From the NCBI RefSeq assembly GCF_023091745.1, contig NC_068910.1, forward strand, positions 93,190,170 through 93,254,169: DNA of 64,000 bases. The letters are read 5' to 3'. The DNA is from Budorcas taxicolor (Eukaryota > Chordata > Mammalia > Artiodactyla > Bovidae). The first letter of the stretch is position 1; each line of letters begins with the position of its first letter. Under the pieces are notes generated by a model that had not been told where the DNA came from, made no database searches, and saw only the letters and a list, made by a program, of their open reading frames with translations. Position numbers and translations under genes: made by a program. Positions 10,621-22,340 of the stretch are shown here, in pieces.

Positions 10621-12208
10621 TGAAATTCACTAATTTACCAGATGCTCTCAAAATTTAGCAAACTTCCAATCATGTGGCTATCAATATACTTAACTTAGAA
10701 GTTTTTGAGGCCATTTTATTCATTCTCAGCATCTTCAAAAACTCATGGGAAAGAGAATAGTCTCTAAGCACTGAGAGGCAATAGGAAGGACATAAATCTA
10801 AGTTATGAACTGCCAAGGGCAACAGGCAAACTCTGTCTCCTCCTAGCATGAAGAGAAGTCACTTAGTGTTTGAAACATCAGAAATATTGGTGGTAATAAG
10901 AACTTGGTGTGTGTGGAAGAGAAAAACTACATACAGAATTCAGATAATTGCAATTCTGAATAAAGCAGGGGGACTTTAGTGCACGACAGGGGCAGCAGAG
11001 ACAACCACCAATAATACAGGGAAAAATAATTGTGTCCTAAAGTGCTCCCTGTGTTGTTAATTATAATACTTCTATGAAACCAAATGTGATTTCTATCTGT
11101 GCCAGTCTCATTTTTTTCCAGAGCTGTTGGCTCTATGAGTCCTGTCCTGAGATTCTCTGCTGAAATAGTGAGAAAGAAAAAATACAAACACTTTTGTTCT
11201 TTTCTCTAAAGTACTGAAATGAAACAGAGAGAGAGAAAAAAAAAAGGAAGATGAAGTGTTGATTATATGGTAGGCTGAGATGAGGGCAGAGAAAGGATGA
11301 TTTTTATGAGCTCATGTTCTTGCAACCCAATTCATCAGTTTGAAATTCAAACACTTGTCAAATAGGACAAGTTCTGCATGGTTATAACTTGGAAGCACTA
11401 TAGCTATTGATTTTTATATTTAGATTCTTTTTTTTTATTCCTAGGAATACACTGAGTTTTGTAAAATTTACTGCAATTTCAGTGGGAAGAAAATGACAGT
11501 AAATACAAGAACATAATTCAAGAAAAATGCTCAAAAAGTATTTTTCAGAGAACTGTCTATACACACAGGACAAGCACATGTGTCATACTTTCCAATAGAG
11601 AGCTGATTATAATGCTCTGACTTTTTTTGAGATGATTCACTGTATGTCCAAATTTTTCCTCTGAAAATCTAATTGCTACATGTGCATTTTTCATGCAACT
11701 TAAATAGGAAACCTACTAAAATGTATCCATGTATTTTATATTCATTGAGTGAGTCTGACATAATATTTATTTATCAGGTTATATAATCTAAAATATTATA
11801 TTTGTAATAGGTTACAATGAGGCTAAAAATAAACAATGTCAAAATTTATTACATTCTTAAAGACACAACTTGAACATTAGTTGAAAACATAAATCAAAGG
11901 AATACTAACAAAGTTATTATAGCTTACTATTATATAAATAATATAATTCAAATTAGTTTAGAAATTAGTTACACACTAGCAAGTAAATTAAGATATGAAA
12001 TTGTTAAAATCAGCTCTGTCTTTTCAAGCTTGAGTTTTCCCTATTTATGTTATAGTCTAACTTTGTTCACCAAGGAAGTTTGAGGAGATATGAAGGCTAA
12101 TCATTAGATTACATGTGTATACACATTTTGTTCTCTTTGCTCTTCTGTGCATAGGCACTACAATCAAATTTTGAAATACTATCTTAATTCTATCCTAATA
12201 CTTCATTT
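10621..12208. other. Anonymous AT-rich sequence
   Basis: Nothing is recognised. Reading frames of 65-86 codons on the minus strand (10927-11187, 11382-11579) show no motif and are probably chance. Confidence 0.5.
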
Positions 12209-12413
12209 AGGGCTTCCCTGGTGGCTAAATGGTAAAAAATTTGTCTGTAATGCAGGAGACACTGGTTAGATCCCTGCATCAAGAAGATTCTCCAAAGAAG
12301 GGAATGACTACCCACTCCAGTTGCCTGGAGAATTCCATGGAAAAAGGAGCCTGGTGGGCTACAGTTCATAAGGTCACAAGGAATCAGAAATAGCTGAGTG
12401 ACTAACACTTTGA
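12209..12413 (+). mobile_element. Bov-tA SINE
   Basis: It has the full order: head 'agggcttccctggtggct', 'aatgcaggagacactgg', 'ttgcctggagaattccatgg', tail 'tgactaacactttgattt'. It is moderately diverged, and the B box is mutated (ggttagatccc). Confidence 0.93.
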
Positions 12414-12426
12414 TTTTCAATACTGT

Positions 12427-12640
12427 GAAGTGAAGTGAAGTTGCTTAGTCATGCCTGACTCTTTGCAACCCCATGGACTGTAGCCTCCAGGGCTCCTCCC
12501 TCCGTGGAATTCTCCAGGCACGAGTACTGGAGTGGGTTGCCATTTCCTTCTCCAGGGGGATCTTCCCGACTCAGGGATCAAACCTGGGTCTCCTGCATTC
12601 CTGACAGACACTTTAACCTCTGAGCCACCAGGGAAGCCCC
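12427..12640 (-). mobile_element. Bov-tA SINE with 11-bp TSD
   Basis: A reverse Bov-tA running from 'gaagtgaagtgaagttgctta' to 'gagccaccagggaagcccc'. It is flanked by a perfect duplication of ttcaatactgt at 12416-12426 and 12641-12651. The left copy of the duplication overlaps the tail edge of the forward Bov-tA at 12209, so this insertion is the younger of the two. Confidence 0.97.
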
Positions 12641-12959
12641 TTCAATACTGTATTTGAGAGTTATTCCTTTATTTATTTATTTTATTTTTTGCTAGTTATT
12701 TTATAATCAGTACAAGGAAATTGACCTAGCAACTCACTTTTAGTGACTAGTATATAAAAAACAGTGGCCGGATGTTACTCCAGGATTATCTTATAAAAAT
12801 GTTCTGCCATTCATTCTGCTCACTGTTCTTGATCTCTTATTTGCTCTCTTGAATAAAAACCAGTTGGCAAAGACATTTGCTGCCCTATAGAGAGACCAAT
12901 TTGGCGAAAAAAAAAGAAAAAGGAAAGAAGGGAAGAAGCCAACTAAGGTGTTCTCTGTT

Positions 12960-13250
12960 CAAAGATCAGTGAAAACCTGAAGCATTCAATTCAGTGACAA
13001 TCCAGCAGGCTATGAGAGTGGTCTTGGAAGTGGACACTTCCTCAATCAAGCGTTTAAGATGACCACAGCACTGACCACCATCGTGAATGCATCCTTATGT
13101 GAGACCCTGAGTCAGAAGGCCCAGCTAAGCCATATTCCAATTCCTGACTTACAGAAACTATTAGAGAAAAAAAAAAAAAAAAAATGTTTTCTGCCCTAAG
13201 CCACTACATTTTGGGGTAATTGATTATATAGCAACAAAAATTTAATCCAT
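12960..13250 (+). mobile_element. Probable MLT1-like (MaLR) LTR relic
   Basis: The 3' portion carries 'gttttctgccctaagccactacattttggggtaattgattatatagcaac', the ending typical of old MaLR LTRs. The upstream text 'cagaaggcccagctaagcc..ttcctgacttacagaaact' also fits. An A18 run at about 13167-13184 interrupts it. The left edge is uncertain. Confidence 0.5.
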
Positions 13251-14349
13251 GTGGTTTCCAAGATGACTGTATATGGGTTACAAAAGAGAAAAAAAAAATA
13301 AAAATGAAAAATAACCTTGGTGACTACAAAATGTGAATGCTAGTGATAGACATGATGCATTTGGGAGCAAAAGCACCTTGGCCCCAGGAGCCAAATAAAA
13401 TTTGCTTTTGGTTGAAAATGTAGGGTTAGAAATGAGGTCACAGCTGAAAATAGATATTTAAGAGAGGTTTATATACTTATAAATATATAGCAGCTTAAAG
13501 CTTTTCTCATTCAATACATCAATTAAAATATGACAAAAGATTCCCAGTAAGTTGTTTTCTATGAAAAATACCATCCTGTTATTTGAAGATTTAGGACTGG
13601 GGCTTCTGATTTGATTCAACAGATAAAGCATTATTTATTTATTTCTTTATTTCACTATCGTCAAGTGTATCAAAAAGGAACTATTAGATTATGTGGCTAA
13701 ATGCTGCTTTCATAACTTTCTATACTTTAAGAGGATATTTTCATTATATGTACAAATATATATATGACTAAAATTAGACAAGTAAAAACACTAGAGATCA
13801 GCATGTGTGACTGAAAAATGGGAGTTTGAATGAGAGACATGGAAATCAAAACTATATTTTTACATTTGAGAACAAAATGTTTCTTAGATTGAGTCTGGCA
13901 ATGAGGTCTAACAAATTAAATTCTAAAATGTTGCATTTTTATATATGATTTGTCATAATCACCCTTATTTTTTCATAATTAGAACAACACTACTCAGATC
14001 TGATAAAGTCAACTTCAAAATCCTGATTTCCCCATTCCAACCTGAATAGGCTGTTGAGTTTGGGAACTTTACTAATGTATTAATATTTTCTAATATTTCT
14101 TAAGCATAAGTTTACTTGTAAAACTAATATATTCTAATAAAACAAATATAATATATTCTAATAATTATATATTAGGTACTACTAATCTAGTTCAATGAAG
14201 AAATGCAAATAAAATGCTTAGCACAAATATTATATATAATTAATACTTAATCAATATCAAATATTATTTTTTCTCTTCAAATTCTGTTGCTCAAAGCGCT
14301 TATCTTTTGGGGAGATGTCAATTAGCAACTAAATGAAAAAAAAATAAAT
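13251..14349. other. Anonymous AT-rich sequence
   Basis: No gene or family is recognised. Contains several A runs and TA-rich stretches. Confidence 0.5.
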
Positions 14350-14580
14350 AAACAGTCCAATTGAAAAAATGGGCAGAAGACCTGAATAGACATTTTTCCA
14401 AAGAAGACATGTAGATAGCCAACAGACACATAAAAAGATGCTCAACAATGCTAATTACCAGAGAAATGCAAATCAAAACCACAATGAGATATCAGCTCAC
14501 ACCTATCGGAATGACCATCATCAAAATGAACAAAAATAAATGTTGGCTAGGATGTGGAGAAAAGGAAACTCTCCATAAAA
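14350..14580 (+). mobile_element. L1 ORF2 3' region, left part
   Basis: 'ccaattgaaaaaatgggcagaagacctgaatagacatttt..' to '..ttggctaggatgtggagaaaagg' is the well-known C-terminal ORF2 segment of L1. It resumes at 16194 after about 1.6 kb of BovB, so this L1 is the outermost, oldest layer of a nest. Confidence 0.92.
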
Positions 14581-14584
14581 CAAC

Positions 14585-14929
14585 TAGTTTTGCTTCATTG
14601 ACTACACCAAAGCCTCTGACTGTGTGGATCACAGCAAACTGGAAAATTCTGAAAGGGGAATACAAGACCATCTTACATGTTTGGTCCCTGAGGAAACCTG
14701 TATGCAGCACAAGAAGCAACAGTTAGAACTGGACATGGAACAACAGACTGGTTCAAAATTGAGAAAGAAGTATGACAAGGCCATATATTGTCACCCTGCT
14801 TATTTAACATTTACACAGAGAACATCATGTGAATGCCAGGCTGGATGGCCCACAAGTTGGAATCAAGATTGCCAGGAGAAATATCAGTAACCTCAGATAT
14901 GCATATGACACCACCCTAAAGGCAGAAAG
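14585..14929 (+). mobile_element. Older BovB LINE, left part
   Basis: Forward BovB from the RT palm (FIDYTK-like region at about 14600) through the YADD-equivalent, here read as LRYAYDTTLKAES: the first Asp of the active-site pair is replaced by Tyr. It was inserted into L1 and later split at aaaggcagaaag by a second BovB. The rest lies at 15442-16192. Confidence 0.9.
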
Positions 14930-15429
14930 CATATTCAAAAGCAGAGACATTACTTTGCAGACTAAAGTCCGTCTAGTCAAGGCTATGGTTTTCCCAATAG
15001 TCATGTATGGATGTGAGAGTTGGACTGTGAAGAAAGCTGAGCACTGAAGAATTGATGTTTTTGAACTGCGGTTTTGGATAAGACTCCTGAGAGTCCCTTG
15101 GACTGCATGGAGATCCAACCAGTCCATTCTAAAGGAGATCAGTCCTGGGTGTTCTTTGGAAGGAATAATGCTAAAGCTGAAACTCCGTTACTTTGGCCAC
15201 CTCATGTGAAGAGTTGACTCACTGGAAAAGACTCTGATGCTGGGAGGGATTGGGGGCAGGAAGAGAAAGGGACGACAGAGGATGAGATGGCTGGATGGCA
15301 TCATCGGCTCGATGGACATGAGTTTGAGTGAACTCCGGGAGTTGGTGATGGACAGGGAGGCCTGGCATGCTGCAGTTATGGGGTCACAAACAGTCGGACA
15401 CGACAGAGCAACTGAACTGAACTGAACTG
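14930..15429 (+). mobile_element. Younger BovB LINE nested in the older one, 12-bp TSD
   Basis: A 500-bp, 5'-truncated BovB starts at 'catattcaaaagcagagacatt' and ends with the tail 'gaactgaactgaactg'. It is flanked by a perfect aaaggcagaaag duplication (14918-14929 and 15430-15441), and the host BovB reading continues across it. The C-terminal coding segment at 15237-15425 (MLGGIGGRKRKGRQRMRWLDGIIGSMDMSLSELRELVMDREAW..) is still open. Too short to encode RT. Confidence 0.97.
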
Positions 15430-15441
15430 AAAGGCAGAAAG

Positions 15442-16192
15442 TGAAGAGAAACTGAAGAGCCTCTTGATCAAGGTGAAAGAACAGAATGAGAAAGCTGGCT
15501 TAAAATTCAGCATTCCAAAAACTAAGATCATGGCACCCAGTCCCATCACTTCATGAAAAATAGATGGGGGAAAAAAGGAAACAATGACAGACTTTATTTT
15601 CTTGGGCTCCAAAATCACTGCTGATGGTAACTGCAGCTATACAATTAAAAGATGCTTGCTCCTTAGAAGAAAAACTATTACAAACCTATATAGCATATTA
15701 AAAAGCAGAGACATTACCTTGCTGACAAAGGTTCATATAGTTGACAAAGCTATGGCTTTCCCAATAGTCATGCATGGATGTGAGAACTGAACCATAAAGA
15801 AGGCTGAGTGTCAAAAAAATGATCCTCTCAAAGTCTGGTGCTGGAGAAGATGGACTTTTCAGCATCCCATGGACAGCAAGGAGATCAAACCAGTCAGTCC
15901 TAAAGGAAATCAACCCTGAATATTCACTGGACGGGCTGATGCTGAAACTGAAACTCCAATACTTTGGCCACCTGAAGTGAAGAGCCTACTGATCAGAAAA
16001 GACCCTGATACTGGGAAAGATTGAGGGCAGGAGGAGAAAAAAGCAATGGAGAATGGGAAGGTTGGATGGCATCATTGACTCAATGGATGTGAGTCTGAGC
16101 AAACTCTGGGAAATAGTGAAGGACAGGAAGCCTGGTGTACTGTTATCCATGGGGTTGCAAAGAGCTGAACATGACTGAGCGACTGAACAACA
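15442..16192 (+). mobile_element. Older BovB LINE, right part
   Basis: It resumes at 'tgaagagaaactgaagagcctc' exactly where the left part stopped. It runs through the GSKITADG region (15584-15790) to a 3' end of the 'gactgaacaacag' type. The younger BovB inside it instead ends in tandem 'ctgaa' repeats, so the two layers are different subfamilies. Stops are frequent. Confidence 0.92.
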
Positions 16193-16193
16193 G

Positions 16194-16440
16194 CATACTA
16201 TTGATGGGAATGTAAGTTGGTGCAACAACATTTGAAACAGTTTGGAGGTGCCTCAAATGACTAAAAATAGAATCATGATATGATGCAGCATTTCCACTAG
16301 TTGGTATATATTTGAAGGAAAGGAAAATACTAATTCAAAAAGATATATACACCACAATGATCATAGTAACATTATTTACAACAGATATGGAAGCAACCTC
16401 AGTGTCCATCAACAGATGAATGAATAAAGAATATATTGTA
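16194..16440 (+). mobile_element. L1 3' region, right part
   Basis: 'tactattgatgggaatgtaagttggtgcaac' continues the L1 text that stopped at 14580, and the part ends with the typical 'ccatcaacagatgaatgaataaag'. This confirms that the BovB pair inserted into L1. Confidence 0.9.
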
Positions 16441-17150
16441 TATATTAAACGTTGCAAAGCATAAAATTCAGTAATTTGATTGGTTGTATATTTTGATATG
16501 TCTGCCTTTACTATATGAAAATATGGCAGTTTGATTTTATTATTTCTTAAGTATGAGAAACTTCTCTATGTTAATGATTTTAAATAAGCAAATATATTAA
16601 AACTCATTGCTGATAGTGTCATAAATATAGAAATTTAAAAAAAAAATTATCTCAGACATGTCTTGATAACTCTGGAACAACTAAAAATGTCATAATAAAA
16701 CTAGATAAAAAGATTATTTCTTGGAAAAGAATCTCAGCCCACAAAGATTGACAGTAGTTAAATTGGAAGGAAAATAGAATTGCCAAGAATAACTTAGTTA
16801 ACACTGACATTCTATGCAAAAAGTATTTAAAGTATTTCAATTTTTTGTTCATATATGATGGGGAGGTTAAAAATAAAGAGATGCTTAAATCAGGCTCACA
16901 ATTGTGATTTACATATAAAAATGCAATGGCCTTCAAAGTTAATACCATCCATACAATTAATTCAGAAACTAGATAAAACTGTATGAATTAAATGAACCTT
17001 TTCTAGGCAATAAAACTTGCTTATAACTTTAATCACTGAGTTGAAAGAGATATTTGAAAATTCCTAAGAGAAATCCTAGGGTTTATTTTTAGAATGGTAT
17101 CAATGGACATGTTTGATTTATTTTCTTCAAACTGACACTTTGTACAAAGT
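16441..17150. other. Anonymous AT-rich sequence
   Basis: Nothing is recognised. The 98-codon minus-strand frame at 16652-16948 has no motif and is taken as chance. Confidence 0.5.
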
Positions 17151-17163
17151 TTTCATGAAGTCT

Positions 17164-17272
17164 GCTAAGTCACTTCAGTCCTGTCCGACTCTATGTGACC
17201 CCATAGACGGCAGCCCACCAGGCTCCGCCGTCTCTGGGATTCTCCAGGCAAGAACACTGGAGTGGGTTGCCA
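17164..17272 (-). mobile_element. Bov-A monomer SINE with 13-bp TSD
   Basis: A 109-bp reverse Bov-A unit (gctaagtcacttcag.. to ..agtgggttgcca) with a perfect tttcatgaagtct duplication at 17151-17163 and 17273-17285. It shows that a single Bov-A monomer can retrotranspose on its own. Confidence 0.97.
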
Positions 17273-17285
17273 TTTCATGAAGTCT

Positions 17286-17902
17286 AGGAAAAGTTAATTT
17301 AAATAGTTGCATTAAATAAGAAGACAGACAATAGCCTTGTGAGCTGCCTGGTAAGGAACTTGGGGTTCTGGCAACATACTGTGACAGTGTAATAGAACCA
17401 AATACAGAAGTACACAGAAATGTCTGGTTAAAAAAATAGCTCGATTAATACAATCTCCAGGCAATGCTAGAATGAACTATAATGGTAGAACTATTCTAGT
17501 CCCCTAAACTTCAAATCATAGAAAGGATCAAGGAGTTCATTTTATAAATGAACCAAGAATAACTTAGGAGGTCAGGAAAATTCCCTAAGATCTTTAATAA
17601 TTAATGCAAAGTTCAAATCTTATCTCAAGGCTTCAAAATTCTAGTCTAATGTTCTTTTTGCCTTTATCATCTCATTTTTCAAAGATGTAGTATCTGAAGT
17701 GTGGCTTTTTAGAAATTACTAAATTCTTTAAAACATGTTTTCTTGTGATAGCTTAAAGTTCATACCAGTGATTTCAACAAGCTACTAATTATTTCCTTAA
17801 TTAAGTACAAAAATAAACATTATCTTTATAATTCATGAAGGGATATTAATTAGCATCTTATCTATAAAGAATAAATTAATATGAGTTAAAATTGTATTAT
17901 CT
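17286..17902. other. Anonymous sequence
   Basis: No feature recognised. Confidence 0.5.
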
Positions 17903-17914
17903 ATATCTGATATC

Positions 17915-18132
17915 ATGCCTTCCCTTGTGGCCCAGACGGTAAAGCATCTGCCTGCAATGCAGGAGACCCGGGTTTGATCCCTGGGTCGGGAAGTTCCCCT
18001 GGAGAAGGAAATGGCAACCCATTCCAGTATTCTTGCCTGGAAAATCCCATGGACAGAGGAGCCCAGTAGGCTACAGTCAATGGGGTCACAAAGAGTCGGA
18101 CACGACTGAGCAACTTCACTTCACTTCACTTC
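17915..18132 (+). mobile_element. Bov-tA SINE, first of a stacked pair
   Basis: A well-preserved forward Bov-tA ending in (cttca)n. It is flanked by atatctgatatc at 17903-17914 and 18133-18144. The second copy of the duplication also served as the left target-site duplication of the next SINE. Confidence 0.95.
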
Positions 18133-18144
18133 ATATCTGATATC

Positions 18145-18364
18145 TGCTTCCCTGGTGGCTCAGATGGTAAAGAATGCCTGCAATGCGGGAGACCTGGATT
18201 TGATCTCCTGGGTTGGGAAGATCCCCTGGAGAAGGGAATGGCAACCCACTCCAGTATCCTTTTCTGGAGAATTCTATGAACCAAGGAGCCTGGTGGGCTA
18301 CAGTCCATGGGGTCACACAGAGACTAACAATGACTTAGTAACTAACAGTTTCACTTTCACTTTC
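18145..18364 (+). mobile_element. Bov-tA SINE, second of a stacked pair
   Basis: A forward Bov-tA from 'tgcttccctggtggctcagatgg' to 'gtttcactttcactttc'. It is followed by a third copy of the target word (atatctgat, 18365-18373). Two independent SINE insertions therefore used the same short target. Confidence 0.95.
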
Positions 18365-18373
18365 ATATCTGAT

Positions 18374-18659
18374 GTTTAGAATAAGTATGGCAGTTCAACT
18401 ATGCTAGAAACTTCTTTGCAATAAAGTGAGAAATGTTTATATTTTTCACTACACTTGTCTTAAAATATCAAGGATCAAAGAACATCTTTTAAACTGTACA
18501 CACATAGGCCTTCCCTGATTAAGTAAAGGAGATAGACAGATAAAGCCATGAAAATGCCATCTTGTCTTTCTTATTCCCATAGAAAATTAGATGAAACCAA
18601 AAGATTATCTCATTTGTTAAAATCCCATCACCCTTCTCTACTCTGGTTGTTTTCAAACT
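18374..18659. other. Anonymous sequence
   Basis: No feature is recognised. The left edge of the following LTR is uncertain and could start slightly earlier. Confidence 0.4.
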
Positions 18660-19147
18660 TAAGCTGTAATGAAGAATCTAAGCTACTCCATTTTGTTAAC
18701 AGAAAAGCTCCATTTTGTAAGGTTCCAGGAAAAGAGCCTTTGGAAATCCCCTGACCTCACCCTACCACCCTCGAGCCAATCGGACCCCAGACCAGAATCT
18801 CCTGACTTAACGTTCAGTAACTCGTGGTCTACCTAGGTAATGGGAACCAATCAGAACCCGTGGCCAGCCTGGGAAATGAAAACCAATCAGAAACCAACAT
18901 CTAACCCTTCCACAGAAGGTAACCAATTAGACGTCTCCCAACCCGGAAACTCCTGTTTTTCAAATTTCTCGCGCAAGAATACCCCATATAAGCAATGTAA
19001 CCCAGAGCTCAGGGCTCCTCCCTATAGCTGCTGCGTCGTTATCGGTGGGAGCCCCAGCTCGAGCTTGGTGATAAAAACTCTCTTGCTTTTGCATTGGATA
19101 TCGGCTCCCTGGTGGTCATTGGGAGATTTCGCGACTTGGACATAACA
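18660..19147 (+). mobile_element. Solo LTR of a gammaretrovirus-like (class I) endogenous retrovirus
   Basis: The U3-like part has four CCAAT boxes (18776, 18847, 18883, 18923), two of them in near-identical 'aaccaatcaga' contexts. A TATA-like 'catataag' follows at 18985. The R-like part holds 'gataaaa', a poly(A)-signal variant, and the end reads 'gggagatttcgcgacttggacataaca'. No gag, pol or env neighbours it, so it is a solo LTR. It retains many CpGs (ctcgcgc, gcgtcg, ctcgag, ttcgcg) in an AT-rich region, which suggests modest age. The left boundary is not fixed and no TSD was found. Confidence 0.75.
18985..18992 (+). promoter_or_regulatory. LTR TATA-like box
   Basis: 'catataag' lies downstream of four CCAAT boxes and about 20 bp before the R-like segment. 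The spacing fits a retroviral LTR polymerase II promoter. Present activity is unknown. Confidence 0.5.
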
Positions 19148-20261
19148 GTATCAGAATCATATTGTTGAAGGAAAATTGCTGACCTCACATACAACGTTTC
19201 AGATTTAGTAAATATGAGATGGAACCTGAGATTAATATTTTAATCAAACTCCTTAATGGTGCTGATGCTGCTTGTCTGATAACACACTTCAAGAATCACT
19301 GCTTCACTCCACCTAGTTTATGTGTATTCTCATTTAAGCAGTTATACATAATTATGTAAATTAGTTATTAATGTAATTGTCAACATATGTTTCTTTTTTA
19401 GGCTATTTTTCTGTTTAATAAATTGAGAAAAATCTTGACCTGGATTTATATTCATATCCACACTCCCCCATTGTTTAAAAACACAGTGTGCTTCAACTTG
19501 TTCAAACAGTTATTATGAGATCCCAATTCCATGTGATTTTAACCTATATGTCTCACTTTAATATGAGGCCATTTCTTTCCTTTTAAATATATCTCTAAAT
19601 GGGAAATATAGTGCTTTTGCTTTATAACAATTATTTTTGTGTATTTAATGATTTACATTGAATAGATAATTGAGTATCTCCTCAAAATTTCGCCCGTGAA
19701 CAAACACTGATTGCAGGTCTTGATGGAAGAGAACAAAATGGTGAGTTGTGAAATACAGCCTGCCAGGGTGCTGTGATATCTATTAAATCACCTTGGTTTT
19801 TCTTCTACAGCCTGAATTACCAGCTCATTTATTTTTTCTTCCTTCAACTTCTCAGAGATTTCACCTGTTAAATTGCTCTCTCTTTGATCCTACTCAGCTT
19901 TTCACAATCTAATTGAAATGTGGAACCAAAAAATGGACTCACAGAGAGTGAAATATTTTTTGAGTTTGTACATTCACTAAAAGAGTTGAAAGTGTGTGTG
20001 TGTGCATGTGTGTAGCTTCTTCTCAACTCTTATGAGGGCAGTGAATTTTTTCTGATATAACTCATCCTCAAAAGTACTCCTGATTTACTTTTAGATCAAG
20101 TCATTAATAATTTAATATTATTTAATGGTCTATCAAATATGGAATTGTTGGGGAACAAAATAAAATCTTTGTAGACATGACAAAATTCTTACAAGGATAG
20201 TACTGAAATTTACTGGCAGTAAATTTCATGATAAATACAGTGCCATAGGTATTTCTGCAAT
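19148..20261. other. Anonymous sequence
   Basis: No repeat or gene is recognised. Contains a short (TG)n run near 19993-20014. Confidence 0.5.
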
Positions 20262-20459
20262 AGCACCCCATTCCAGTACTCTTGCCTGGAAAATCCAATG
20301 GACGGAGGAGCCTGGTAGGCTGCAGTCCATGAGGTCTCTAAGAGTTGGACACGACTGAGTGACTTCACTTTCACTTTTCAGATCATGCACTGGAGAAGGA
20401 AATGACAACCCACTCCAGTGTTCTTGCCTGGAGAATACCAGGGACGGGTGAGCCTGTTG
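20262..20459 (+). mobile_element. Bov-A2 dimeric SINE
   Basis: Two Bov-A monomers in tandem: 'ccccattccagtactcttgcctgg..' to '..cttcactttcacttttc', then 'actggagaaggaaatgacaaccc' to 'cagggacgggtgagcctg'. The second monomer is 3' truncated. Confidence 0.92.
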
Positions 20460-21576
20460 TGTTGCTATTTGTTGAATTATGAAACTCACAGGACAATCCC
20501 TAAAGTCAACTGTGATTATTATCAATATGTACAGTGTTTGGAGTTTACTTGAAAAGGATCATTCTTAATGAACTGCTTTTAGAACTCAGGCTAACCTTGT
20601 GTTCTGTAAAATGCTGAAATACATGGCTTCTAGGCACTAAAGATCACAAAGAACTTGCTGTGGGGTTATTTGAATGAAAGCTCTTATTCTTAAGTTCAAA
20701 ACTATGAATATGTAAATAGAGTACATTTCCTTTGCAAGATTCCTAGAAATTAGAGTTGCCAGGAACATTAGAATCTATTCTGCAGTATCTGAAAAGGTAA
20801 CCTCCAGGTCATGAAAATCTTAAGAAGTACCATTGCTTACCCACATTTTTTACCCACTTGCAAATGGGCTTCTCTGCTACCAGAATTTTAAGAACTTTAT
20901 TACTGAATTCTTTTTTAAATTTATATTTTGCATTATAAATCACAAATAAAGTGAATCAGTGTAATCCCATTATAAAGTTAACAAAATTATTTATCCTAGA
21001 GTTATTTTACAATTAACATAATAATGTATTTTTAAAAAGAAGTGAATATTTGCTATGCACTATAGCAAAAATGAAATATTCTGCCAAGGCTTATAGAGAA
21101 GCCTTGGTCAATGCAAATAATCTATTAACAATCTTTTACACATTACCAATCATCTAACTGGCTTATTTTCTTTTTTGAATATGTTTTGTGTTATCCAGCT
21201 TAATAGAAAGAGGAAGGAAAGGGGAAAAAAGAAACTTCTCTTTGCTTTTGCTATAGTAAACCAGTACAAATAATTACCAAAAGTGTGGGTTTTAGCTCTA
21301 ATCTTACATATTACAAGTGTGATTTTGCTCTTGGCTCTGATGTTTTGTTCCACTTTGATGAAGGAATACTTCTCTGCACCCAGGACAAAGCTCATAGTGG
21401 GCATTTATGATCAAAATAGCAGGCTCATATAGTATTTATTTATGTCTGATATGTTACTTTACATTTAAAAATAATTAGAAACTATTTGCAATAGAATGAC
21501 ATGTTGAAAATGAATAACTTTAACTGGACTAACACTTATTTTTTGCTCCAATTCTGATAGCTTATGGTGAATAATG
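20460..21576. other. Anonymous AT-rich sequence
   Basis: Nothing is recognised. The minus-strand frame 21150-21404 has no motif. Confidence 0.5.
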
Positions 21577-22340
21577 TTGGAGTAGTGATCTCTGAAGAAG
21601 ATTTAGCTTCGGGACCAGGGACCAGGCTTGATCACGTAAGAAATTTTATGTAGCAGAGTCTTATTAAGGTGAAAGATGACAGAGAATGCTTTCTTACATA
21701 GACATCAGAAAGGGGATGGAGAGTGCCCCCACTGGCTAGTCATATCAAAGCCTTATATACTTCTCCAGACCCACTCCCCCAACATACATCTTAAAATAAC
21801 AAGATTTTAGAACTAACAATAGAAAAGTCTTACCAGACTCTCTCCAACAACCAACCTCTTAAGATAACAAGATTATTATGAAATTTCTTGTTAAAGAGAA
21901 CCCCACTCCAGTACTCTTGCCTGGAAAACCCCATGGACGGAGGAGCCTGGTAGGCTGCAGTCCATGGGGTCGTGAAGAGTTGGACATGACTGAGTGACTT
22001 CACTTTCACTTTTCACTTCCATGCATCGGAGAAGGAAATGGCAACCCACTCCAGTGTTCTTGCTTGGAGAATCCCAGGGACGGAGGAGCCTGGTGGGCTG
22101 CCGTCTATGGGGTCGCACAGAGTCTGACATGACTGAAGCAACTTTAGCAGGAGCAGCAGTCCTTGAGCAAGATACATTGATATATTGACTAAGACAAAGC
22201 AATGTAGGAAAAAAATGTTTGTCCTTTTCTCTTCCTCGAGAGCCCCAGACCACTTTCTCTTCCTCAGGGACCTGGACTTTGTATCAACCTACCTAAGAAT
22301 TGACTTTTAATTCCTGGCCATTTTAGAGATTTCAACACAA
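21577..22340 (-). mobile_element. LTR of an endogenous retrovirus, probably betaretrovirus-like (ERVK class), with a SINE inside
   Basis: Read on the minus strand, it ends with 'cgtgatcaagcctggtccctggtcccgaagc', preceded by 'ccttaataaga', a poly(A) signal region. This is typical of ruminant ERVK-class LTR 3' ends as I remember them. LTR-like sequence continues on both sides of a Bov-A2 at 21900-22150. No viral coding sequence is adjacent. The outer limits are approximate and no TSD was confirmed. Confidence 0.55.
21900..22150 (+). mobile_element. Bov-A2 dimeric SINE inside the LTR
   Basis: Both monomers are complete, from 'accccactccagtactcttgcctgg' to 'gtctgacatgactgaagcaac', joined by the 'tttcacttttcacttcc' linker. 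Near consensus. Confidence 0.95.

Noticed and set aside
16652..16948. 98-codon minus-strand frame
   Set aside because: AT-rich chance frame with no motif.
18840..19145. 101-codon plus-strand frame
   Set aside because: It lies entirely in the LTR and overlaps its CCAAT and TATA elements. No retroviral protein motif.
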